A DNA stretch of 64,000 nt. It comes from Melieria omissa (lineage: Eukaryota > Arthropoda > Insecta > Diptera > Ulidiidae). A program made the translations under genes and the position numbers. The stretch's first letter is position 1; each line of letters starts with the position of its first letter. The stretch lies in NCBI GenBank assembly GCA_963971225.1, contig OZ020267.1, positions 65,810,577 through 65,874,576 on the forward strand. Direction: 5' to 3'. Shown here piece after piece: positions 22,950 to 36,046 of this stretch. The notes beneath the pieces were generated by a model. It ran no database searches. It saw only the letters and a program-made list of their open reading frames with translations, and was not told the DNA's origin.

Positions 22950-23430
22950 AACATGGGCGCAACACACATTTCAAACGGATTGGGAGGCGGGGGAAACCTA
23001 CAGTTCAACGCCGAATCCGAATGGCGGTGTTTGGCAATTTTCCTTTCACAATTGGAGGCACTTGTGTGACTCTTGTAGTACTTATCTGCTTCATGTGGAT
23101 AGCGATAGAAGTAGTGTTTCACCACTTCGAGCTAGGATTCGAACCCAAGGCTTCTGGTGTGAGAAGCCAACATGCTTTCCGCTGGACTATCATGGGCGCA
23201 ACACACATTTTAAACGGATTGGGAGGCGGGGGAAACCTACAGTTCAACGCCGAATCCGAACGGACAATTTGAGGTTTTTGGAGACACTTGAGTGACTCTT
23301 GTAACTCTCATCTGCTTTATGTGGGTAGCGATAGAAGTAGACAAGTGTTTCACCTCTTCGAGCTGGGATTCGAAACTAGGACCTCTGGTGTTAAAAGCTA
23401 ACATGCTACCCGCTGGAATATCGAGGCGGG
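22950..23430 (-). mobile_element. tandem pair of tRNA-derived SINEs
   Basis: On the minus strand there are two copies with a ~229-bp shift. Each starts with an A box (TAGTCCAGCGG at 23179-23189; ATTCCAGCGGG at about 23409-23419) and a B box (GGTTCGAATCC at 23135-23146; GTTTCGAATCCC at 23365-23376). The anticodon arm is still readable: GGCTTCTCACACCAGAAGCC in one copy and a TTTTAACACCAGAGGTCC stretch in the other, which resemble a valine tRNA (CAC or AAC). The body ends with TTCGGATTCGGCGTTGAACT and GTAGGTTTCC, shared with the SINE at 36.4 kb. A box, B box and tRNA-like head mean RNA polymerase III could have transcribed them. Confidence 0.8.
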
Positions 23431-25789
23431 CGAACTCGTCCCATAGAAATTAATTACTGACCAGCTGAGTTTCAGTAAGTCCAAACCAGGTACCCAGGTA
23501 CCTTTCACAACATCATCGAAACATCTCTTATTGGTTCTACACAAGAAGGACGTCTTGAGAACTGGGACTATGGTGAACTTCTCAATATTTAATAAAAAAT
23601 TACTACGAAATTTAACAATGAACTTTATTTTGCCCACTTTGTTCTACTAACCTATCAAAAAACTCTTCCCCGAACAGTTCCAATGCTCAGAACCAGTCAA
23701 CCATGGCCTAAATGAGCCTCAAAAATCGTAATCTATTTGAGTACCTTAACTTTTGTTGACGATTCCACAAAGCACCCACAAAATACGCCTTAACTGATTC
23801 TATTGAACGATTAAGTGAATACAACAATAATAATGAAAATGTTAAAATCGGATCTCTTGTGATGGCTGCGGCTGGTGACATTGCAACGTCGCACACATAG
23901 CAGACGAAAAATACTGTTAATCGAAAAAATATCACAAATATATTATTTATGTCTGCATATTTAAAATATTTGTACAACGTGTGCGCACAGTGGGCAATGA
24001 AAATGAGCTGTCAACAGTGGGTTGTCTGGCAATGCCAGCAGCAACACGCTGCTGGTGATCCGCAAAACCGGTGATTACACAGTCGGACAGACAGGCGCTA
24101 CAAAAGTGATGACAACGAAAAGAAGAGATGAAAACAGAAAGAGTTGCATGGAGGAGGTGAAAATAGTGGGAGAGTGGAGCACAAAAGTGGCAGATACTGC
24201 AACAAGGACATACAATTTGAGGGCTGCACACACCATGAAACTATATGAGGGATTGTGAAGTGAAGACGACGGAACAACACACAGTTCACAGCTAAAGGAT
24301 GGACAAACCATCAGCCAAAGGACACCGCACGCATAACGTCCAATCGGGCCGAAACCGGGACAGGCAATCACGAAACACGTGAAAACCACAACCAACCAAC
24401 AACTGAACGAGCAACACAGCGTGCTCGGCCACAATCACACACACACACACATGGACACATGATGGAAAATAAAAATAAAATAAACATTACACCGAAAAGG
24501 TCACCCGGCAATCCTTTAAACAGCTTCCGCTATACGCATTCAGCGCCGCCGTCAGCACCTCGCACCCCTCGTCACTCACTCTATGGACCATGACTGCTGC
24601 TATTTACTTCTTCAGTTTGAGGCTGACCTCAGGCCGCAGCAAAAACATCGCTGACAACGGGGTGACACATTGCTTTGGCGCAAGGTGGCAACGCTGGCCA
24701 CCACAAAACGTCACAAGGTGCAGCGGCGCTGCGTCCTTTTCGAGGAGTGAGGACATCGCTTTTGTTGGTCGGCGCCGATGATTTATTAATCTGCGTATGC
24801 AGGAATTTCTTTTGTTTGTTGCACAGCCCAACACATTTGCGTATTGTCACACAACAGCAAAACAACAAATTTATAAAATGTTGGCCACAATAAAAATGCC
24901 GGCCACCATTTTTAATGTAGAACGCAATGCGACAACTCTCGACTGCAGCACCGCAGGAAGCGTTCATTTTGTGCAATAACTTTGTGAGATGAGTGCACGT
25001 TTTTTGTTGTTGTGGTTGTTGTTGTTGGATGGAGCAAAATTTTGTGCGGCAAATAAAAAATTGACGCATGATAAATGTGCACTTCTTCACACACGCATTA
25101 TGCCATGGAAATTTATGATGCGGCCGGTGACAGCTCAATTAGCGGCCATCGGCGGACAGTCGGCGGGGCAGTGCGTTTTTATGACGCGCCAAATGACAAA
25201 CTTTGGCCAATGCTAATTAGAAATTTCAGCAATTGCAACACTATGCCGCTCATCACCTGGGCAACGTGCTTTTTCCTACCTCGACCTTACTCGCTCTGTC
25301 TCTCTCACTCTTTGCCACTACAAAAAACCTCGGCATGTTCTCAATTCAATTTGCAACTGACGTTCAAATCACTGACAGCGCAACGCGCCACTGCCGCCAC
25401 CCGTTGGTCCACAGCTGTTCGAGTGCGTCCTCGCTGTGCGGTGTGGCAACAACTTCTTTTCCGACTGTCAATTGCAGCAGCTGGCTTTAGAATTTAATGC
25501 GCAAGTTTTTGCATTTTCACAGCAATCGATTTTAATTTTATTGCACTGCAGCGAATTGCAATTGGACTGAAGTCAGTGCCGGTCGCTACATGAAATTGGA
25601 ATTGCAGCAATTAGGAAAATGTGCAAAAACTTTGCACTTGCATGAGTGTGCGAGAGAGAGAGAGACAACGAGGGACTTTGCAATGGCCGCTTATCGGCTG
25701 ATCAGTTGTACTGACGCTTATTTATTACGTGGACAACTGAATTTTTGTGGCCTGGTTGGAAAATATGGGAATTTATTGTGGTTAAGGAC
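23431..25789. other. unique sequence, GC-richer from 24.4 kb, no gene seen
   Basis: AT-rich to about 24000, then a GC-richer island to about 25750 with a (CA)n run near 24433-24450 and GTT runs near 25004-25025. Many ORFs overlap on both strands at 24604-25138 and 25075-25497; none shows a domain. Confidence 0.5.
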
Positions 25790-25819
25790 CCAATTAAGGA
25801 TCCAACAGGAGACGAAAAA

Positions 25820-26090
25820 GACTTCTACTGAAGCTGTGAGAGCGCGGAGGAGGAAGACAAAAAAATACACCATTTCTTATGTCACTGCGCAGTTCTTAGT
25901 GAGACGCTTCAAACTATAGGAAACCTTGCGGAGATATTCTATTTAAATGTTAAAGACCTGTTTAGGTTCATAACATCACTCAAATGGTTTGATACAGTAA
26001 ACTTTTCTTAGGAATAGCCATCACAGCGGGCCTGCTTCTTGGCCTATGTGGAGGATAGGATCGAACCAGCTATTTCATTCAAGCTAACTT
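25820..26090 (+). pseudogene. LINE C-terminal zinc-knuckle fragment and 3' tail
   Basis: The plus frame at 25820-26011 reads DFY, a stop, then SCESAEEEDKKIHHFLCHC, followed by AVLSETLQTIGNLAEIFYLN and VKDLFRFITSLKWF. This is the cysteine-rich C-terminus of LINEs with an RNase H (usual pattern EEEETVEHLLCxCP...LLRFIxSSGWF). A 3' tail follows (CATCACAGCGGGCCTGCTTC, AACTTAACCTTAAG). Upstream coding sequence is not recognisable, so the copy is 5'-truncated. Confidence 0.8.
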
Positions 26091-26109
26091 AACCTTAAGA
26101 CTCAAAGTT

Positions 26110-26405
26110 ATTGTAACGAACGCAACGAAGGGATTTTTCTTTAACGTAGGTTAGGATGGAGTGGCAGCTTTCTACTTGAAAAGCTCACGCTTACAGCGCT
26201 GAGAACCATGAGGATACCATTCTGAACCTGGCTATATCCCAGATATTCAAAGGCGATAGCTCGGTTAGACTAATAAAAAAAGCTAAACCGAAAAGTTTAC
26301 ACCTTCTTCTGGCTAATGAGGGACATTGACACAACAGGTTGACAACAGTCTTCTCCTCGAGGCCGCATCCTCGTCAGAAGTCATTGCAGTACTTTAGCGT
26401 AACTT
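26110..26405 (-). pseudogene. second LINE C-terminal fragment, opposite strand
   Basis: The minus frame at 26191-26388 reads CNDF, a stop, RGCGLEEKTVVNLLCQCPSL, then ARRRCKLFG and FFISLTELSPLNIWDIARF, ending in SSWFSAL and a stop. It is the same zinc-knuckle module as its neighbour on the plus strand but a diverged family member. Its 3' tail (AGTGGCAGC, GTTAGG toward 26145) faces the tail of the plus-strand copy. An in-frame stop occurs at the same place in both, just before the cysteines. Confidence 0.8.
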
Positions 26406-26436
26406 AAAAAAAATGCATACTGAAACTGAATCAACT

Positions 26437-26985
26437 TGAAAAATCATTCAGTATCACCCGATACCTAACTTGAGATTCTGTGTCGCTAATGTCCTTCAAG
26501 TCATTGAAGAAGAGGATGACTGTATTTTTATAAATATTGGTTTTTCAAACATTGAAAAATCATTCAGTTGTAACATTTGACCATTGCAATACTTCGGAAC
26601 TGTCCGATACCTAACTTGAGATTCTGTGTCGCTAATGTTCTTCAAGTCCATGAAGAAGAGGATGTCTGTATTTTTAAAACTTTTGGTTTTTCAAACATTG
26701 AAAAATCATTCACTGGTAACATTTGACCATTGCAATACTTCAGAACTCTCCTATCCCTAACTTGAGATACTGTATCACTAATGTCCTTCAACTCATTGAA
26801 GAAGAGGATGACTGTATTTTTATAAATTTTGGTTTTTCAAACATTGAAAAATCATTCAATGGTAACATTTGACCATTGCAATACTTCAGAACTCTTCAAT
26901 CCCTAACTTGAGATTCTGTGTCGCTAATGTCCCTAAAATCAATGAAGAAGGGGATGTGTGTATTGTTATAAATTTTGGGTTTTGA
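26437..26985 (+). repeat. ~147-bp tandem repeat, nearly four copies
   Basis: CCTAACTTGAGATTCTGTGT recurs at about 26464, 26609, 26757 and 26902. Each unit includes GAAGAAGAGGATG and ATTGAAAAATCATTCA. Steps are about 145-148 bp. The last copy is the most diverged. No coding role seen. Confidence 0.9.
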
Positions 26986-28496
26986 AGCCCGTTCCACTGT
27001 CTTAAATTTTGCCATAGATTCCTCATGACATCAATTAATGACTCCAACTTAGAATAAACTCCAAATTTTACAATTTTCTGACCTCCTCATTATATTAAAA
27101 GTACTATCTCTCACTTTCTGTCAATTCAATTAAGAACAAACTTCATCTCTAACCATTTTCTGACCCTGACAGTATCTTAAAAATATTGCCTTTAATTTTC
27201 TGACAATCTCACTTCTTAGCCAACTCTCACAGAGATTAGCATAAAAGACACAAAGAACTACAAAAATTGCCTTAAAAAGCAAATGAGAAAATAAGGCGAT
27301 TCATGCCTTGAATGTTGGCAAAATATGAGCTAATAATCATCACACTTATCCTTAATGTGGAAGAAGTTATTGAACTTTTAGCCAAATTCGGCACAGAGCG
27401 AACTCAAACTGGGCGAGTGAGCCAACGTCTTATTTGACAACCAACACGAATCGCCGCAACAAACTCTATGAAAATGTAAAATTTCCTACATTTCGATAAT
27501 AATGAAGCGTCTTCTACCGCCCACCAAATTGTCATGATACTCTCTCATCAGTAACGGTTTTTTGTAATAGGAACAAAAGGAAGAAAAAAACATAACAAAA
27601 ATGATATTGAGCACTAAAAATGTATTGGCGGTATTCACAAGTGGGCACTAGTGGCTCTAGCAAAGACGAATTTAGTAAAATTTAATAAGATGAAGAAAGT
27701 TTAAATGTTGTTCTAAAGCTACATTATCTACAAACAAGCAAATTCTAACAAATCTACTACCAATCATTATGTTTTTCTTAAGCCTAAACTTTCCTTTTAC
27801 CCACAGATGGTGAATGCCACTAATATAACCGCAACAACAAGAGCAAATAACAGTGAAAGGAGAATACGAAAACGCGTGCAAGCATTCAAGGCATTTTCGT
27901 TTTCACTGGAAGCATGCATTCTCGGCACCGCCCACTCCGCGCTCGTTTGGACCGCGCCCCGATATGCCTACACGATACGCCAGCGAAAGGAGAAGACGTG
28001 CCGTGGCATGGCATGGCGTGCGGAATTTCCTTTGTGATTTTGGAAATTGCAGGCAACACAGCCGAGGCTGCTGAGTTGTGTCAGTTGGACTGGTTTTGAT
28101 GCTGTGCTGTTGGCAACTGACTACAAGACTTGTGGGGTGCTGATGGCAATGATGGTGTGTTGTTGTTGTTTTTTTCTTTTTTTTATTTAGGAAAAGCACA
28201 ACGACATACGGGGGCCGCGGCACACTGGTGGCAGAGGCGCTTTTCGCGAACGCTTTTCCATTTCTCATTTTTATGTTAATTCAAAAGAATTTTCAACGCA
28301 ATTTTTGGCCACGCCAAAGCTTTGTACACTCTGTACTGATGCTTTGGGCGCGTTAAATAGCACAAAAACGAGCGCGCATACAGTTTAAAGTATTAATGGC
28401 GAAAATTTGCCAACGGCATAAAACACAAAAAAAAAGTTAAAAAAAACAGAAGGCGGCTCGACATGAGTTTGCAGTACAATGAGAAAAGTTTCTAGA
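26986..28496. other. unique sequence, no gene seen
   Basis: AT-rich, with a GC-richer patch at 27870-28260. Overlapping short ORFs (27807-28268) lack domains. Confidence 0.5.
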
Positions 28497-29275
28497 TGGG
28501 TGATGGGTGATTTTTCTTAATGAAATTATCAAAGAATTTAAAAGTACAAAAATAAAAACAAATAATAAAAAAATAATAATAATAAATAAATGAAAAATAA
28601 CATAATAAATAAATAATAATAAATTAAATAAAATATAAATTAAAAAAAAAAATTAAAAAAGGAAATATGTGAGAATTTCCTATACTTGTATGAAAAAATT
28701 AATTTATTTTAATGGTGGATTTTAATTCATGGGTGATTTTTCTTAATGAAATTCAAAAATACAAAAAACTAATAAAAAAAATAATATAATTATAATTATA
28801 ATTATAAATAATAATAAATAAAATAAAATATAAATTAAAAAAATTTAAAAAAGGAAATATGTGAGAATTTCCTATACCTGTATGGAAAAATTAATTAATT
28901 TTAATGGTGGATTTTAATGTATGGGTGATTTTTCTTAATGAAATTCAAAAATACAAAAAACTAATAAAAAAAATATAAATTTTTAAAATAAAACAAGAAA
29001 AAAAATTATAATTATAAATAATAATAAATAAAATATAAATTTAAAAAAAAATAAAAAAGGAAATATGTGAGAATTTCCTATACTTGTATGAAAAAATCAA
29101 TTAATTTTAATGGTGGATTTTAATTCATGGGTGATTTTTCTTAATGAAATTCAAAAATACAAAAAACTAATAAAAAAAATTATAAAAAATATAAATTTTT
29201 AAAATAAAAAAAGAAAACAATACTTATGTGAAAATTTCATATAAATACTTCCTTGCATGAAAAAATTAATTCAAA
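28497..29275 (+). repeat. AT-rich tandem repeat of ~190-225 bp, four copies
   Basis: GGGTGATTTTTCTTAATGAA starts copies at about 28505, 28731, 28923 and 29129. The first three end with GGAAATATGTGAGAATTTCC, itself a small inverted repeat, then ATGGTGGATTTTAAT. Length differences come from A-rich filler (AATAATAAATAA). Confidence 0.9.
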
Positions 29276-32200
29276 AATCTTTCATTCACCAATATGAAAT
29301 AAGTCAGCGAATACAGACTTCCCCTTCAATGAGATAAAAATCTTTGCTCATTCATTGCTTGAAAAATCACGTAGAGCCCTTCGTACCATATGTGCCGCCT
29401 CCCCGGAGACGACAAACTCAACACGTGTCCGTGCTGCCGACAACAACCGAACCGATTGAAGAGGCCAACGGAAAATCCGCTGCTTATCGGCATTTCCGCA
29501 ACCCTTGCACAGCGGCCAAGTGGTATCAATAGCCGCGTAAGCGAGCGACTTAAAGTGCCGACAACACTTGGGCGCCAGCAATCACTTCACTTGAATTTCA
29601 TTATGCGTTGTGTGGTGCGGCGACCAAGATGGATTAAGCGCGACTATGGATGACAGCGGCAGCAACCCTTTAAGGCACTTTAACGCACTGCGGCGGCGTG
29701 ATACTGATTTTTCGGCTGTTGCGATAAAAATTTTCCCACCCATACAGATTTTACGCGCTGACAGAGCAGTGACACTGACGTTTTGGCAGTGTGGTTGCGT
29801 GTGTCGTGTGGGCTGGTTTATCAGCTGTCATAGCAACATATGATGCGCGTCGTTTGTGGTAAGGGGACAACAACACCGAACACCAAAAAAACCGCTGCAA
29901 TTTTTGCATCAAGTATGCATCTGTGTGTCTTTGCACTCTGAGATTCTGCTTCTTCTTGACAATAAGTTCCTCGGCAAGGGGGAAGGACACTGCCGTAAAG
30001 GGACGATGCCGCTGTTGCTTGTCAAAACGCCACACAAAATGTCGAAACGCGAAATAAACGACAAACTGCAACGCTATCAGCAATGTGCCAGTCCTTCCTG
30101 CCGCGTGTGTTTGGGCTACATACAACAACAACAACTGGACAATGGAAAAACAACAACAAAGAAGCAAGCCAGCAGCATTGTGCGTTTGAAATTTTCAGTT
30201 TCGCAACATTGTTGTGGATTTTTATCGTCGTCGTCGTTGTTTTTTTTCCCTCTCTCTCCCCAACTGTGGTTATCAATCTGAGAGCAATTTTTCTTGGCCA
30301 CTTATTTTTGTTGTTGCTGCTGTTGCGTTTTCTTATGCATTGCCAACACTAAAGAAGAGAAGACGCATATGTTGTGCTGCTATTCGGTTATTGCTGCAGC
30401 AATTTATTTAATGATGTTGCACAATTTTTTATGCTCGTTGTCGACAACTTGCTTCGTGTACCGCTGGGACAACGGTAGTGTTGTTGTTTTCTGATAACTA
30501 TTTATTAGAAATATTGAGAGAATGACTTGTACAAAAAACAAAAAACAGCACACGACATATTTTCTCTGCAATATGCCGAAAAAATCTATACAACAACAAC
30601 AAAAAAGGACCAAATAGTGTAAAGTGTGAAAACGGCAGCGGCCACAGAGTAAGAAGAAGCAGCAGCGACTTGCTGCTGTAAAATGCAATTTTATTGCTGT
30701 CAGGGGAATTTTACGCTACCGCCGCAGACACAAACGTCCAATGACAGCGGCGCATATGCTGCCCGCTGCAGTGGTAATACTTAGAAGCAACAACAACAAC
30801 AACAGCCACAAAAATGGCAGCAGATACCCTAAATACGCTGGTAGCAAGTGGCAAGTAGCGTTGGCTTCTTCGGCATTGCGACAGCCAGGAACGCATTTTC
30901 TACGTCAGTTTAACGATGAAGTGTCAAGAATTTTTCACTCACTCTTGGGCTGCTTTTTGTATGCTCTGCTCGTTGTTGTTGTTGTTGTCGTTGTCGTTGT
31001 TGTTTTTGATGTTGTTGTGGTCGTTGCTGTAGTAATAAAACTTGAAAATTGATGGTTTACTGGTGAAAAACTGTCAGCGTTGGCCCAAACAGGAAAACAA
31101 GAAAAACAAAAACCCAAAGCGAATCATTGAAATCGAAGCAGAAAAGCGTGTTGACATGAGAAGTTTCTTAAAGTCAATGAAATGTTGTTGTGAAAAATTT
31201 TGCACATTTTCTTGATGCTGAAAAGTCAAGTTATTTCATATAGAAAAGAAGTGATAAGAAATATAGGGAAATTTATTCATACATGACTAACAAAAAGATA
31301 CTTATTTATGATAAAATGAAATATCTTGAAACTTTAAACTTGAGTACCTTATTCCACATATTCTGAGCCATGTATTGGTTGCAAAAAATTTAACGCATCA
31401 ACAACAATGATAAATAACAGAAATCACAAGTAGAAAAATCCGGCTACCGCCAGCTGAAGCACTCCACCTTTCTGCTTATGCAAAGCATTTGCTAGCTCGG
31501 CAAATGCTGCAAACAAATTGCATTATCGAAGGCCATATTTTTCCCGCAACCAAATACCGCACCGACCCACCCACTTGCGACGCCATAAAACTGCGTTTGT
31601 GGCATTTCTGTGTGTGCGTTTATTTCTTTCATTCGTGTTTGCTGCCATAATGGCAAATCTTCCTTACACATGTTGGCTGAAAATCTTCACCACACACATA
31701 CACATACACACACACACGTAGAAAGAAGCACATGTATTATAGAGTCTGAAAGCAGCTGGAAGCTGTTAAATCCTTGCGGTTCTACGTTGCTGTTAACGGA
31801 GCTTGCCACAGTCTCTTTCTCAATGCGACGCAGCGCGTGTGTCTGCGCGTGTATGTGGATGTGTGTGCGTGATGTCGCATATTGTGCAAGGTACATGCAT
31901 TGGGAATTTTCTTCAGCACAAGTGGCTGCATTAAGTTGCACAAGTGCCATAACTCTCACAGACAGCATTGCCATATTTATTTAGTACAATATAACAATGA
32001 ATTATGTGGCATCCTCTTGCCGCTGTGTTACTGCATTTCTTTTGGCATTCACACAAAATACCAAGAAAATTGCGGAACTGTAAGATTCCATGTTAAGCAT
32101 GTTTAGAAATTGAAATCAAGTCAATATTTTGTACTTTGAAGATTTCTAATAATTTAAGATTTTTACTCCCCATTTCTTACCAACGTTAGAGAGCTGAGAA

Positions 32201-35200
32201 CTTCGAGCAAGATTCATATAGGAATGAATGAATGAATAGGCAGAAGGAGCCCAACCTTTGTGCTTAAATGAATTTACTCAAACCAAAGATACCACTTCAA
32301 CCTAACCTCACCTCACCTTACCAAACAAAAACTGAAAACTCGCAAACTCAAAGCCATTTGAAAGGTCAAAAACCTGCTCGCACACGTACCGCTTATCTTT
32401 AATCTTAACAGTATTAAAATGTTCCACACAATTGTCCGCTTCCTGCCCCACTGTGCGTGTAATTAAACCTGACTATGCAATCTTTTTGGACCTTTTCTGG
32501 TAAATAATAACAATTTCAATTGCTCTAATGTTGCTCAGCATTCACAGAAATTTACCAAATTTTTACTACACAAAAATTTACCAACATTTCTTTGCCACAA
32601 GTATACAGTCACTGCAATTAAATGCCGCTCGCACGCAAGTGCCCAATGCAATTAACAAATAAAAACAAAAAACAATTATCAAAAAACAATAGAAAACAAA
32701 AACCAAAAATTTAACAATAATAAAGTGAAAAATGCAAAGACAACAATAAAATAGAAAATTTTACAAAATTTACGCCTCGTTAATTTCAATTCCACAGTGC
32801 AGACGAAATGTAAAAACATAAAATGTTCAGCATGGAAACAAGGCAACAGGAGACAAGCAAGCTTGCGCGGTCAGTGGCATGGCACCAGAACCGGGAACAG
32901 TTTGTGGGAAACAAACCAAAAATTACCACTTTCAAAAAAAATAATAAAAGCCATCAATGACAACAGGCGACGCAGTGGTGCTCGCGGCAAACGGACGCAA
33001 AGAGCACACGGACAATTGCAGCAGACAGCCCAAAAAAGCTGCAAGTGTGGGAGGACGCGGGGCGGGGGCGCAAAAGGACAACGAATTAACAAGCATAATT
33101 TCCGCTAGCGGCTGCTGCGAGCGGCGGCGCGCACAAAGCATGAAAAACAATGAGACAGGAAGTGAGGCGAATTGCTTAAAACGCGGCAGCAGTGTGGCCG
33201 CAGGAGAGATGCCACCAAGTCCACGTGGACGGGAACGAGAAAAGTTAGTGAAACAAAGGCTGCTTTCTCAAGGAGCGAACAGGAGCAGCCTAAAGTAGAA
33301 AAGCTGCGAAAACGGAAGTGAAAAAGTGGTAGCGAATAGCATTGAAAATGAGGGGCATGGTGAAAAGTTGGTTTAAGGAAACCAAAAAAAAAAACAACAA
33401 TACAAATCTTCAAACAAGCGTAACATGTTTCTAATTAAAGTAATGGAAACTTGTAATTTTTAAAATGTGCCCTAAGCATAAAAATAATGAGAGGCGTGTG
33501 TCCAAAATTTATAAAAGAAATACAAAACATGCACAAATATTCGGCAAGAAAATTAAATTTCAATTGTCATGAGGCTATTTGAGTTGAATGTTAAAATGAT
33601 AGACGATTTGTAGATTGAGTTATATTTCTGTTTTGTGTGTCTGGATCGTTTGGTTTGAATTAGGTTTCACGTCTTTGAGGCTTCTTGGCAGTAAACGATG
33701 TACTCAGATATTTTTAAATTCAGGTAGATTTAAAAAGCCAAAAGATTTGGAAATGCAAAGCACATTAAGTTGCATGAAACCTTAAAGACTACAATGAATA
33801 ATTTGAATCACCTTTTAAACATTTGTTTATTTTTAAGAAATGTTTTCCAACCTCTCACAGAGCAGCAACAAGTTCAAAGACACAAAATTTGCACGCAGTC
33901 GCGTGCAATAAATGTGAAGTGCTTTATTATAACAACAACAACAACAATAATAATAATAGCCCGAAAAACTTGACATGTAATGAAATAAAATACGCATAAA
34001 CCTCTTAACACACTTTGGGTACATAGCGGTACTCACAAATCTAAACGCATTAAGAGACCGGCCCCTCACCCAGACGAAGAAAAGAAAACCGTTTCAAATG
34101 ACAGCAAAACGATTAACGTTTGTGGATTTTCATGTTTGTTGTTATTTTCTTTTCTTATTCTGATTTTTTTTTATTTTTCTTTTCGTTCAATAAAAACCGC
34201 TCAAAACACTTGACGCAAGAAAAAAATGTCTGTCAAATAAAAATATTATATGAGCAGCGGATTAGACGACAAAGCCGAATGACAAATTCAACAAAAACGT
34301 TTACATTGCCACTTGAGCCGACGACGACAACAAACATAACTCGGCAGCGACAAATTGTTAGGCGGCAGCAAAAGGGGTAAAGTCTTGTCTCAATGACAAT
34401 TCCATTCTATATATGTTTTATGCTTTTCCAAAGGTTTGTTGTGTACGTACATATAATTTTTTTATAAGCCATTTCATGCGCGTTCTTCACTTCTTTGTTA
34501 CACTTCACATTTTTTTTTTTTTTTTTTTTTGTTGTGACGTTTTACTTCAACTCATATGGCATTTGCCTTCCGTTTGGCGATGTCAATGACCCGATTTGTT
34601 GGCAAAAGAAATGAGAAGAAGGAATGTGGCCTAACGTCAGAATAAAGCAACCAAAAGTAAAAGAAGAAACTAAGCTCACATAGAACAATAATTTTTTTAT
34701 CTGAGCTTCGCTCTTGCTTTGCTGCCCACTTCGCACCTTTTTTAAAAATAATTTCTTTCTTCAAAGATGCATTGAAATTATTTCTAAACATTTTTTGGAT
34801 GTGTGTGTAACGGCAGCGTTCGTTGAGATTCCATGGAAAATGCAAATTCACCACATAACACTTAACTGTTAAAGCGCTTTCCATGACAAGCCAAATGAAG
34901 ATCGTCACGGATGTGCCGGAAAATGCTAAGACCACGCACTCTCCATCTATGAAGTGCTAGCAAGGCAGAGCAACAACAACAAGTAAAGATAAAAAATTAT
35001 AAAATAAAATTATACGCACTTCCGCTTTCAGCTCCCTGCGCTTTTAACAAACTATTATCCATTGTAGTTGGATTGTAGTTTGGTTTTTTGTTTGGCAGGC
35101 ATTCTTTGTTATTGTTGTAATTTGTTCTTTTCGACTCCTACGGCGCACTCTGTGTGCTCTTTTCCACATAATGAGGAAATGACATCTGATGTCGTTGAAT

Positions 35201-36046
35201 TGCAGTAAATGGCATGTTCTGCTGCTGCCGCCGCCGCTGCCGCTGCGGCCATTGTGACTACTTTGCCCGCCTCGCCCATAGCTAATGCGGCTGCTGTTGC
35301 TGCTAGTGCTGCCGCAAATTGTGAAAAGTAGGTTAAACGTACGCGACGTAATGATATGACGTCGTCGTCAGTGCTGTCGTTGCACAGCGGGCTCAAGTTG
35401 CTGTCAGTTGGCAGTTGTCGACAAGTTGACGACTGCCGCTGCTCGCAGTCCCATTTCTACTACTATTACTACTATTTTATTGCCAGTCTTTGGGTTCTAT
35501 GTCTTTTCTTGTCTTTTTTTTGAAACAATATAAAAATGTAGCACATATGCATGCATGCATGTGTGCGTGTGTGTGTGTGTGTATGGGATTCGTCTTTGCC
35601 AACTGGCTCCACTCATTTGTATGACAGTATGCGCCTTGCCAGCGTTTCAGAAAGTGCAAAACAACAACAACAACCACACAACATGTGAACCAGCATAAAA
35701 ATTTACAATGCAATTTCATTGCATGTTGTTTTTGTTGCTATTGTAAGTGGTTTAAGTGGCACAGATAGCAAGAGAAAGCTACTCGTCTACTATTATTGTT
35801 GTGATTATTTTAAATTGAAGCATCACAATTTTCTGTGACATTTTCACTGTCACAGAGCAGAGCGAAAAATGTACATTGTTGTTGATTTTATGGGATAATT
35901 GGCTAATAATAAATGTTGCTTAAACTACGCAGGTGCCACATAATTTCGCTTCGATGAAAAGTAGGAATTAGTTGTGGTAATTTGAAAAGTGGATTTAAAG
36001 TTTGTGATAATTTGACTGAAGTGTTTTGCTACTGTGGCGTCACTGG
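29276..36046. other. long mostly unique region with GC-richer islands, no supported gene
   Basis: Islands at 29330-31100, 31420-31990, 32860-33310 and 35100-35800 carry CAA/GTT runs (for example 30120-30160, 30785-30805, 30970-31020), a (CA)n run at 31690-31720 and a (GT)n run at 35560-35584, separated by AT-rich DNA. Candidate short ORFs at 29356-29532 and a poly-alanine frame near 35213-35330 are discussed in findings. A 22-nt T run is near 34509-34530. I see no exon with family similarity. Confidence 0.5.

Noticed and set aside
23130..23190. A functional tRNA gene on the minus strand
   Set aside because: A and B boxes are present, but the acceptor stem is not formed and the sequence continues into a SINE body.
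24629..25138. 169-codon minus-strand ORF
   Set aside because: Overlaps several plus-strand ORFs in a CpG-containing island with GTT runs; no recognisable motif.
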